A DNA stretch of 64,000 nucleotides from Phytophthora quininea (taxonomy: Eukaryota > Oomycota > Peronosporomycetes > Peronosporales > Peronosporaceae), in assembly GCA_011947345.1 (NCBI GenBank), contig JAAVTG010000043.1:1116001-1180000 (forward strand), written 5' to 3'. The translations under genes and the position numbers were made by a program. The notes under the pieces are model-generated. The model had not been told where the DNA came from and did not search any database. It saw nothing but the letters and a program-made list of their open reading frames with translations. Below are positions 25,605 through 35,833 of this stretch, piece by piece; within the stretch, counting starts at the first letter, position 1, and each line of letters starts with the position of its first letter.

Positions 25605-28600
25605 ATGAAGAAGACGCGCATGTCCATCGACGACATCCACGCGATGGTGGGCAGCATCCGCGCCAACGTCGTCAACATGCGCGTGACCAACATCTACGAC
25701 GTGCAGGCCCCGGGCGAGGGCGGGGCCGCCAAGACGTACGTGCTCAAGCTGCACCAGCCGCCCTTCCCCAAGGTCTTCCTGCTGCTCGAGTCGGGCGTGC
25801 GCTTCCACACCAGCAAGTACGCGCGAGACGCCAAGGCCGGCAGCGCCCTGCCCTCGCAGTTCACTATGAAGCTGCGCAAACACCTGCGTGGCAAGCGGCT
25901 CTCGGCCCTGAAGCAGTTGGAAGGAGACCGCGTCGTGGACCTGACGTTCGGCCAGGACGCGCTGCAGTGCCACCTCATCCTGGAGCTGTACGCGGCCGGC
26001 AACATCATCCTCACTGACGGGGACTACAGGATCTTGTCGCTGCTGCGCACCCACCGCTTCGACGAGAACGTCAAAATGGCGGTCAAGCAGATCTACCCCG
26101 TGCAACTGCTCGGGGACCAGGAGAAGCAGAGCGCGATTTCTACGAGGGAAAAGCTCGTTGAGTTTGTAGGAAAATGGTTCGAAGAGCAGGAGCTGAAGGC
26201 GGCGGCGGCAGTGCCGACGGGCAAGACGCAGAAGAAGAGGAAGGCCGTGACGATCAAGCAACTGCTGCTGGTCAAGGAGTCGACGTTCGGTGGGCTGGGA
26301 CCGGTTATTATTGAGCACTGTCTGGTGCGTGCAGAGATCTCCCGACGCTGAAGATTAAAAACGCAGCAGAGTTTGTAGCTCTGGGGAAGAAAAGTTGGAG
26401 AGTTTGCTGACAGAGCTGCAGGAAGGATGGAAACTGTTGGAGAAGCTGCAAGCGGAACAAACCTCGGTTAATGGACCGATCACTGTTACGGATGAGGAAA
26501 CTGCAGATGATAGCGACGAGGAAGCGGACGCTCCGGTCGTTAAGAAGGACGACCCTAACGCTCAAAAGTGTGGGTTCATCATCCTGAAGGACTTGGCAGA
26601 CGAGAACGCGTCGGTGCAATTTGAGGAGTTCACGCCGTATTTGTATGCGCAGCATCTTCAAGCTCACAAGAAGGTGCGCAGCTTCGACACATTTGATGAG
26701 GCTGTGGACGAGTACTTCTCGCGTTTTGAAGCCGAGACTGCCGAAGTGGCCAAGCAGAGTGCTCAACTTGCGGCCGAGAACAAGCTTGCCAAGCTGAAGA
26801 AGAACCAGCAGCAGCAACTCGCTCAGCTGCGAGAGGTCCAGGAGCAGAGCTTTCAGCACGCTCAGTTGATTGAAGCCAACCAACAGGATGTCGAGAATGT
26901 GCTTTTAGTGATCCGTAGCGCTTTAGCCAGTGGCATGGACTGGCGTGGACTGGAAGAACTTGTCCACTACGAGCAGAAGAACGGCAACCCTGTGGCTTGT
27001 CTTATCCACCAGCTCGACCTGGAACACAACCGCGTCGCAATCTTGCTCTGCGATGACGACGACGACGAAGGAGATGACGAAGGTGGAGACGGCACTGGAG
27101 AGGAAGACAAACAAGCACACGTTATCTGGATTGATTTGGCGCTTTCAGCTCTTGCTAATGCGCGCGAAATTTACACCAAGAAGAAAAAGCTGGCGAAAAG
27201 GTGAAGAAGGCCACGGAAGCCACCGACAAGGCGATTGCGCTGGCGGAAAAGAACACCAAGAAGACGCTCGAGAAGCAACAAACAAAGCGCAATGTGATCT
27301 ACCAGCGTCGCAAAACGCTATGGTTCGAGAAGTTCCACTGGTTCCTCACTAACGAAAAGTATCTGGTGGTGGCTGGTAAAGATGCTCATCAGAACGAGCT
27401 GCTGGTGAAGCGATACCTGCGCAAGGGTGACGCATACGTCCACGCTGATCTTCACGGTGCCGCCACATGTATTGTGCGCAATAATGTGACAGTGAAAGAC
27501 AAAATGACACAAGAATTGCCGCCGATTCCTGTTGCCACGCTCGAACAAGCTGGCTGCATGAGTGTGTGTCGTAGTAATGCCTGGACTAGCCAAGTGATCG
27601 CTGGGGCTTATTGGGTGCATGCAGACCAGGTCTCTAAAACGGCGCCTGCAGGTGAGTATCTTACAACGGGTAGCTTTATGATCCGAGGCAAGAAGAACTA
27701 CATCCAGCCGTCTCGACTCGAAATGGGCTTGGCAGTCCTATTTCGCATTGACGAGGGCTGCATTTCTAATCACACTCGACAGAGTGAAGGAAGGGCTGTG
27801 AAAGCATCTGAAAGTCTGGAAGAAGAATCCGAGGAAGTTTTGAGGAGAAAAACATGTCGCCTGCAGAAGAAGTGGAGTCGAACACAGGACGAAATGAGGT
27901 ACCACAACAGAGTGCAGAAGCAACGCTGAAAGAGGAGGAGAAGTCCGACGAACCTGAAGTTCCGAGTGTTGAGAAGGAGAAGGCTGGAGTACAGGATCAA
28001 GAGGACGATCAAGAAGACGAAGATCCTAGCGAGTCCGCGCAGCAGCAACGCGATGGTAAGAAGCGACTGTCAGCAAAAGAGCGTCGTGATATGAAGAAGG
28101 GCAAATTATCCACACAGGACGATTCAGTAGACGATGGCCCTTCTACACAGCAAAAGAAGTCGAAGGCAAAAGCCAAGGATGCACCGGCTGCACCTACTCA
28201 AAAGAAAAATGTCCGCGGTAAGAAGGGAAAGTTGAAAAGATGAAGAAAAAATATGCCGATCAGGATGATGAAGACCGTCGACTGCGAATGGAGGCTCTAG
28301 GCCACGCCGTTGAAGATGACCAACAAGATCAAGAGCGGGAGGATGAGGACAACTCTACGGAAGAGAATGAGAATGGAAATGCTGCTCCCGAGGCTTCTGG
28401 TACTCCCGTGGTGGACCAAGAGTACATTCGTAAACAGCGAGAGAAAAAGGAAAAGTTCCTGGACGAGCAAGAGGACGAGGCTGAAGGTGCCGATTTCTTC
28501 GACGCATTCACGGGCGAGCCGCTGCCGAACGACATCGTTCTGTTTGCGATGCCCATGTGCGCTCCGTACTCCTCGCTGACCAAGTTTAAGTACAAGGTGA

Positions 28601-28922
28601 AGCTGACGCCGGGCAGCCAGAAGAAGGGCAAGGCAGCTAAGCAGGCGATGGAGCACTTTTTCGCCTCAAATTTCAAAGAAGAGAAGGATGCAACTAAAAG
28701 TGCTCCGTACAAGCCCAGTGAGGCTGAGGAGGAGGCTCAGCCAGATGTGAACCCCGTCGTGGTGCAGCGCGAGCTCATGAAGTGCATCCCGGAGAATGAG
28801 TTGGTGAACTGCATGGTGGGGCCAGTCAAGATTTCGGCCCCGGGACTTCACGGTCCCAACGCTGGAGGAAAGAAGGGAGGCAAGCGTCCGTCAGTAAGCC
28901 AAAGAAGAAGGGCAAAAAGTAA
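25605..28922 (+). CDS. NEMF: NEMF/Rqc2 ribosome quality control factor (about six frameshifts)
   Basis: NEMF binds peptidyl-tRNA-blocked 60S subunits, recruits the ubiquitin ligase listerin and adds C-terminal alanine-type tails. Residues from ATG 25605 match the family: an NFACT-N start (MSIDDIHAMVGSIRANVVNMRVTNIYDV in outline), a coiled-coil middle (about 26750-26900), the NFACT-R domain (WFEKFHWFLTNEKYLVVAGKDA, then AYVHADLHGAAT and RGKKNYIQP), a Lys-rich linker, KGKLKK then KYADQDDEDRRLR, and a C-terminal NFACT-C domain (PLPNDIVLFAMPMCAPY and APGLHGPN). Frame breaks occur near 26340, 26392, 27198, 27840, 28232 and 28892, each a -1 in runs of C, A, A, T, A and a short run. Conserved sequence continues across all of them, so a single gene of about 1,100 residues is inferred. 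Confidence 0.93.
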
Positions 28923-28970
28923 GTAGACGCCAACACGAAAGAAAAACGTGAAATACTCTTTCCTAGACTC

Positions 28971-29287
28971 CTACTTCGACAGCCACGTGCCGGTCATCTT
29001 CTTGGCCAGGAAGAGCTGCAGCTCGTCGTCGTCAACGTCCTTCAGTTTGTGTTGGCACTCCTTCTTTATTGGCTTTTCAAGTCTTCCAGCGTTGCATTCG
29101 ACTCTTCTGATCGGGTCTCCAGTCGTGCCAACAACGATGCAGTTCCCACTACAGCAACTCCCCCTCTTTCGCTTCCATTGCTGTGTCCCCCGACGAAATG
29201 CTTTCACCAGCGACAGAAATGCAAACCAGTAGCAACGTACAAAATCGTATTATTCATAGGAAGCCGTCTTGCGGGCGGGAATTCCAT
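28971..29287 (-). CDS. Possible small coiled-coil/membrane protein (heavily frameshifted)
   Basis: A minus-strand coding signal downstream of NEMF. From ATG 29287 it reads MEFPPARRLPMNN, a short hydrophobic stretch, an acidic helix (AMEAKEGELL), another helix (SLLARLETRSEE) and ends in KDVDDDELQLFLAKKMTG before TAG 28971-28973. About four single-base losses would be needed to join these pieces into roughly 106 residues. The pieces look protein-like and all breaks are in the same direction as elsewhere in the window, but no family is recognised. Confidence 0.3.
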
Positions 29288-29593
29288 GACAAACGCACTC
29301 TCAGCTAGCAAAAGAAACCTGCAAAGGACGGATGTGAACCCGGTGAAGACAAGCATCCAAAGAAAAAGAAGAAGGGCAACCAGCAGTCCGCTCAAATCCC
29401 TGCCTGGGGAGATCGTTATCTCTTCTACGTCTCCATACGCTGTAAGTCCAAGAGTTTGCCGGCAAGTTGCCTTTCACTTCAACTTCGAATATCAGGCTGA
29501 TCGGATTGGCCAAAAGGCCGTGTTACCCCAGATCATCGGCGTCATTCCGCATTCGCATCGTCGAGCGCACTTCCAGCTCTTCCTCGGTCCGCC
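29288..29593. other. Upstream region of the Dicer-like helicase gene
   Basis: This 306-base interval ends in the initiator element listed next. It also holds a plus-strand exon-like stretch (29310-29438) bounded by an AG and a GTAAGT, reported under findings. No complete gene is supported. Confidence 0.4.
29541..29554 (+). promoter_or_regulatory. Initiator element of the Dicer-like helicase gene
   Basis: GTCATTCCGCATTC fits the oomycete initiator YCAYTYYNCAWT closely. It lies 40-53 bases before the ATG at 29594, the classical spacing. Confidence 0.55.
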
Positions 29594-31755
29594 ATGCAGC
29601 AGGTGGAGCTGCGCGCATTCCAGCGCGAGATCCTGGAGCTGGCGCGCGAGAAGAACGTGGTGATGGTGGGGGACACAGGCATCGGCAAGACGTTCCTGGC
29701 CATCGCGCTGCTGTCGGAGCAGGACTACAGCGACGACCGACGCGCCTTCTTCATGGCCCCGACGCGGCAGCTGGTGGTGCAGATCGCGGCCAAGATCCAG
29801 CAAACCAGCACCCTTCCTGTCAATGCCTATTGCGGCCGCTCCGCCGACCTGTGGGACGCTGCCCAGTGGGAGCGCGAGCTGCAGCTGACGCGCGTGTTCG
29901 TGTGCACGCCCGAGATCGTGCGCAACGTGCTGCTCAAGGGCTACGTGACGTTGGACCGCATGAATCTACTGGTGTTCGACGAGTGCCACCACGTGACCAA
30001 GCGCCACCCGTATGCGCAGGTCATCAAAATGTACAATCAGGCCGAGCCTGGCTCCATGCCGAGGATCTTTGGCACCACGGCCTGTCCGACCCGCCACTGC
30101 GCCGAGAAGCTCCATGCTGAGATGAAGAAGGTGACACTGGACAAGTCCCAGATCGCAGAGTTCGCGGCTGCAGCGCCCATGAAGTTCGAGACGTTCCCAT
30201 GCAGAAGCCATGGGGCTTGAAGGACCAAAAGGAGCAGGAAACGGAAGAAGACGGTGGAGAAGGAAGCCCGGAATCGACCACCTGGGTGTTTGAGGACATT
30301 GAGAAAGAGATGGAAGCATTGAAGGCCGTTGAAGTGTACCAAAAACTCATGAGAAAGGGCAAGAGCGACGCCGCCAATGACCCTGCGAAGCTGGAGAAGA
30401 TGAAGAAGAGGTTCGTACAGACGTGTATCACGGTGTACAAGAACTTGGGGCCGTGGTGCTTTTACCGCTACGTGGAGCTGGAGATGCACCGTCTTGCCAT
30501 CGCAGGGTCGCTTCTGTTCATTATCCCTGACAGCATGTACGGATACGACCAGGACGCAGTGAAGACGATCTACATGCTTCGAGCCAAACGGGAGAAGTGC
30601 AGGTTTGCGTGCTCAACCAAAGTGCAGAAAGCAGAGGAACTTCTGCGTGCGCAGTTGTTCAATGACGAGGCCGACGTGGAGGAAGTAGCTGGTGCCGAGT
30701 TGAATGATAGCGACGTCTCGGAAAGTGAAGATGAGGAGGCTACAAACGAGCCAGCTGGAAGCCTGGCCAGTGAGCCTGCTGCTGAAGAAGATGAGAACGA
30801 AAAAGTCGGCAAGCGAGCACGCCTTGATTTGCAAGGAATCGTATTTGTGAACACTCGCACAGAGTGCCGCGTGCTGTCCGACTTCTTTAATGAGAAGTTT
30901 TCCGCTGAGACGAATGATGATGCGGCTTTAAACCCGGTGTCAGAAGAAGACTTGCCGGAGCCCATATTTGCGAGCATTCTTGGGCGAGCGTCACGCAACG
31001 ATACTGCTTCGTTCCAGCTACCCAAGATGGAGACCATCCTCGCTCAGTATGAATCCGGAACTCCCAGAGTCTTGGTCTCAACAAACGTGTCTGTGGAGGG
31101 AGTGGATTTCCCACAGTGCGGACTGATTGTGGTGATGGATCGTGTGCAGACGACACGCATGCTCATGCAGCTGAAAGGCCGGGCTCGCCACGAGGATGGA
31201 ATCGTCTATTACTTGGCAGAGGAAGGTGACTTGGCGCACAGTGTGCACTACCAGCAACTGGTTCGCGAAGGCGAGGTGATCGACAAGCTCGAGTTTAACC
31301 GAGACAAGGTCGAGACGATTCAGCAACAGCCGCGGTCTGTTGTCGCGCAAATGATGGGCGACTTAGACAAGATCGAAATCCCATCGACAGGCGCCGTGCT
31401 GGACCTTGACAGCAGCATTGCTTGCATCAACCAGTTCTGCCAGTCCCTCCCGAACAAACTGTTCACGTTTGAGCCGAAGCGTCTGTACACGGTCACTGCG
31501 AACCGAATTGGCTCAAGTCCAATGTTTGTTGCGGAGCTGAACTTGCCCATGGAGCTGAACCTGGACACTTTCCGCAGCGATCCAATGCCATCGAAAGCCA
31601 ACGCCAGAGCGGCGGCTGCCTTCAAGGCGTGCCGAAAGCTTTTAGAAGATGGACTGCTCGACGACTCATTCAATTCCATCTACCGCACCACGAAGGTCAA
31701 GTCGGCGTCGACGGCGCGTGACCTGAGCTACTTCATCAACCGTCTCAACATCTGA
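29594..31755 (+). CDS. Dicer-like DECH-box helicase with Dicer dimerisation domain, no RNase III (one frameshift)
   Basis: About 720 residues from ATG 29594. It shows the N-terminal half of Dicer: Walker A GDTGIGKT (about residue 30), APTRQLVVQ, TPEIVRNVL, DECHHVTKRHPYAQV, GTTACPT as motif III, then a helicase C domain (GIVFVNTRTEC, VLVSTNVSVEGVDFPQC, QLKGRARHEDG). It is followed by a Dicer-dimerisation (DUF283) domain, ACINQFCQSLP then MPSKANARAAAAFKACRKL. After that the protein stops at 31755; no PAZ or RNase III domain follows before the convergent RSPH9 gene. RIG-I-like and Dicer helicases translocate on double-stranded RNA, and the DUF283 fold favours a Dicer relationship. One -1 shift lies near 30195 (CCC). 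A role in small-RNA production as a separate helicase subunit is inferred. Confidence 0.85.
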
Positions 31756-32032
31756 TGCGTGCAAAATCTTTGGAAGGCCAATTCGTTGTCGTGATGCCAC
31801 TCAGTTGGTGAGTAGGCAATGTTCGTGGGCTGCAACTGGGCGTGCGCGAGTTTTTATTTGAAAGTGAAGCACTGGTTTGACGAATTTTTATTTGAAGCGA
31901 AAGTGCAGAAATCGCGATAGAAATGAATCATCTACAGAAAGAGAGAAGCGATAATGGATGAATCATTTGTTTGCCGCGATCAAGCCCGCGTTATTGCTGC
32001 TCACGGTGTTTGTGATTTTGGCTTCTTCGATC

Positions 32033-32900
32033 CTAGATCATAAACGCAATGTCTGGATTCTTTCGGCCGTCGCCAAAGTAAACGCTGCCATACTGCGCTG
32101 ACTCCGGTCGATGGAAGCAGAAGGCGCCAGGATACACGTAGTTGCGCAGTGTGGTGTAGCTCCCAGTGTTGTCCTTGGTGATGACCCACGAGCCGTCCAA
32201 ATCCTGAATCAACGGGTCGAAGAAGTCGCCAGCGCGCACCAAACCCTCTGCATTCTCGATAATCTGCGCCCGCTCAGGCAAGTCTGGCTGGCGAAAGTGG
32301 AAGAAGTTGTAGAGCTGCAGAGATTGATCCCATGTGAGTCCGTGGAAAGAGGGTTGGCGACCACCTGGTGCATCGGCGACACGACGTAGGCGCCGAGCGG
32401 CACGACGGAGACGGCGTGGTCGATCTCTTCCACAATGTAGGCCAGTCTGTCCAGCTCGCAGAACGGCGGCTCTCCTTCCTCTTGATTCTGCGGCTCTGCT
32501 TCCGCCAGTAGGAAGGCTGGGTCTCCTTTGAGCCTCGTTGTCAGAGCAGCTGCCATCGTGCTCTTCTTCTTATTGAGTTGAGGAAACTGCTGCAGTTCCG
32601 GCGACGAGTTGGTGCTGCCCAAAGCAGAGAAACACGGTCAGTATCAGTAATAACTGACTGTAGTAGTGTAGCGCTCTACCAGAAGTAGAACTTCTTCTTG
32701 GGGTAGTCCTTGGACGGCAGCACAGCGACAGCGACGAGGTAGTCCTGACTCTCGCCCGAGATGCGCCCCCAGAAGCGCAGCGACAGGAAGCTCTCGGTGG
32801 CGGACCGCTTGAGCATGCCCAGCTCCAGGTTCGAGCGCTCCTGCGGCGTCAGTGTCTGCCCCATGCAGCGGCTCACGACGTCAAGCTGCTCCAGCTCCAT
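32033..32900 (-). CDS. RSPH9: Radial spoke head protein 9 (two exons, one frameshift)
   Basis: A structural component of the radial spoke head in motile flagella. Exons 32900-32680 and 32614-32033 flank a 65-base GT-AG intron. It is collinear with RSPH9: LSLRFWGRISGESQDYLVAVAV, then RLAYIVEEIDHAVSVVPLGAYV, WDQSLQLYNFFHFRQP, and NYVYPGAFCFHRPESAQYGSVYFG then KNPDIAFMI at the end. About 267 residues, normal for the family. The frame slips by -1 near 32346-32350 (TTT) where NPLFHGLTWD is interrupted. An upstream leader exon cannot be ruled out because an AG precedes the start region. Together with TTLL9 it indicates a flagellated life stage. Confidence 0.92.
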
Positions 32901-33041
32901 GATGATCTGCAAAGTGAGGTCTGCGTCGCTTCAAGATCTGGGATTTAGACGCTTCCAGAGTTTAGAGATGAGTCCTTCTAATTTTCACGCCCATCCTCAG
33001 AGGCAATGCCCAGTTCCTATTCCTATCGGTAGCAGACAGAC

Positions 33042-35807
33042 ATGAGCGCGCCCGTGTGCCTTATCCAGGGCGGCGCCGACGGCCTGCGCGTGACCGACGA
33101 GGGCGTCAGGTGTGTGCGTCAGATCCAACCGTGTCTTCTTGCTTAAAGATCTCTGTCTGACGTTGTTTGTCGTCTGATTAGGCTGCTGGAAGGGCTGACA
33201 GAACCAGTTGCAATTGTGTGTCTAGCAGGGCAGTACCGAACCGGTAAAAGTTTCTTCCTGAACCAGTTGGCGTCGCACCGTGACGATCTACCATGGTCTC
33301 AGCAAGTAGCAGCAGTCTCCAATGGAGCTCTAGCCAATGGAAACTCCACACCAAACGGCTTCAAAGTTGGCCCGACGACCGAGTCTTGCACCAGAGGCAT
33401 CTGGCTGTGGGCTCCGCAACCTCCTATCCGGAACCCAAGCGGGCAGTTGGTGCTGTTTCTTGACACGGAGGGGATGGCCGCCACCGACAACGACGAGAGC
33501 TACGACGCCAAGATTTTCTCTCTGGGATTGCTGCTTAGCTCGCTGTTCGTGTTCAACACGATGGGAGTGATCGACGAAGGGGCGATTGACCGGCTCTACC
33601 TCGTCTCGGAACTCACCAAGCACGTCTGTGTTAGTGCGCACACTGCATCACAGCCAATGGCCAGCACTGGATCAAGTACCGAGGAATCGGTGCTAGGTGG
33701 GGACAAATTAGCGGACTCGCGCGCGTTGGCACCGCACTTCCCGCCGTTCGTGTGGCTTTTGAGGGACTTTTTACTGGACATGCAAATCGGCGGCACCGAC
33801 CTGACTGCGAATGAATACCTGGAGAAGGCTCTGGATGCGCGAGAGATCAGTGCAACAGCGTCTGAGAGCACGAGAGCGCGCCAGGAGGAAAGGAACGGTA
33901 CACGGGCTTCCATTCGCGTTCTGTTTGGTAGACGGGAGTGTCTAACCTTGGTTCGCCCCGTGACCGATGAGCGTGACTTGCGTCGCGCGGCAGAATTGCC
34001 GGACAAGGATCTTCGACCAGAGTTCGTGGCGCAAATGGCAGCTGTACGACGTCGCCTGCTTTCATCCGTACCAGCAAAAGAACTACTGGGGAAGGTGCTT
34101 GATGGTCCTCAGTTGGCACAACTTGTGCGATGTTACACAGACACCATGAACAGTGGCGCCGTTCCGGACATCAAAGCTGCTTGGGAGTATGTATCTGATG
34201 CCACCTGTCAAGCTGCGCTTGTTTCAGCTATTGAGGTGTACGATACGCTAATGGAAGCTACGACCGGTAAAAAGGCACTGAAGAATTCAAGCAGCGAAGA
34301 TGACACGGATGGAGCAGATGAAGAAGATGAAGGTGATAATGATAATGGTGTGAACCAAGACGATAACGAAGTGAAGATTATCTCGCAAGCTGAGTTTGAA
34401 GCGATTTACAAGGCTGCTCAGGAGCAGGCAATGACAGTATTCAAGGCGCGCTCGGTGGAAGGGACGTCTCGGGCTGCTTGCTTTCAGAAGCTAAAGCAGC
34501 ACATGCACACCCGGCGCACAGAACTCATTGCGCGACTTCAGAAGCGATCCAGTCGGTATTGCGTTAAAGTATTAGCCCGACTGCGAGCGCGCTTTCTGAC
34601 ACGCCCGCTAGCCACCGGGGCGTGGGATGCCGCTGCCAACAAGGACGATGCCTTCCAGGCTACTATCGATGTACTGGAAGAAGTGTACGAGCGGAAGGCG
34701 CTCGGTCCGGCGAAGAAGAAGGCATTCTACCAGTTTCTGCGGACTGACTCGATCAAATTCTTTGAATCCTTGTTCCAGCGGATGGCAAATGGCCATGCGC
34801 AGGAGAAGGCCGAATGGGAACACAATCGGGAGCAATTAGAACATCGCCACGCTAACGAGAAGATGGAATGGAGGCATCAGTTGCAGGAGAAAAGCATGGA
34901 GGCACAGCAGCTGCTTGAGTCCAAAACTCATTTAGAAGACAAGTTAGCGACTCAGGCTGAACGCGTAGCTGAGCTTCAACGCACGTCTGAGCAACAAGTT
35001 GCCACGATAGCTGACTTAGAGAAGCAACGCGAGAGCCTCAAGACCGAGATCGAAAACTTTCACGCAGCGGCGGCAGATTTGACAAAGGAGTTGGAGAAAA
35101 CCCAAGTACGGCTCCAACACAAAGAAGAAGCGTTGCAAAAAGTGGAAGCTGAGATGCAAAACACAAGGCACGAGCTGATGAAGCAAATGGAAACACTTCG
35201 CACGATCCATCAAACAGACAAGGAGGACTGGATACGACGTGCGGCAGACCAGACTGCGGAGAAAACAATATTGCACAAGCAGCTCAAGCAAGCGGAGCTC
35301 GATGTCCAGCAAAAGCTGCGCGATATGGAGTTAATGGATAAAGAGCGACAACAGCTACAGCAGCTGTACGATGCTGAGTTGACAGCAAGAAGTGGCTTGG
35401 AGAAGGATATCGAGACTCTCCGTGATGACAACGACAAATTAGAGCGTAAACTCAAGGAAAGCTCAGCTCATCAACGGCACACAAAGCAAGCTGCGAAGCG
35501 TGAACAAGCAAGATTAGAGTCGCGGGTCCAACGCATTCAGATCCAACTTGGACGGCTCGAGGGAAATCGAGAAGTGGAGGACGTACTGCGCGACTGTGTG
35601 TCCGATGTGGTGCAGCAAGCTGACGAAGAAAAGCTTATTAAGCTGCAAGAAGAGCGGTACATTCTACAGGAGCAACTTGGGGAGCTGCACGAGAAAATAT
35701 CCACGCTACCAGACTTCTACGTACGACAAATATTCTGTGCGCCAGAACCAGTTCCAAGCTTTTTCGATGCGTTGACTTCAGTTGTTGGGAAGCCGAGCGA
35801 ATGGTAA
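33042..35807 (+). CDS. Guanylate-binding-protein-like large GTPase with long coiled coil (two exons)
   Basis: Exons 33042-33109 and 33182-35807 with a 72-base GT-AG intron give 897 residues. Dynamin-superfamily GBP/atlastin G-domain landmarks are present: P-loop GQYRTGKSFFLNQ (about residue 37), the switch threonine region ESCTRGIW, DTEGM, FNTMGVID and the RD of WLLRDFLLDM. The helical middle (about residues 330-530) resembles the GBP C-terminal stalk and carries an acidic insertion. The last 300 residues are an almost continuous coiled coil (QRTSEQQVATIADLEKQRE and similar). GBPs hydrolyse GTP to GMP or GDP and act on membranes or pathogens in animals. The plant and protist members are less known. 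No C-terminal membrane segment or CaaX box is seen. No frameshift. Confidence 0.88.
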
Positions 35808-35833
35808 ATGGAGAGCCATGCAACGTATTTTGC

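Noticed and set aside
26330..27200. Introns as the cause of the NEMF frame changes
   Set aside because: Homologous protein sequence continues within a few bases on both sides, leaving no room for an intron of 60 bases or more.
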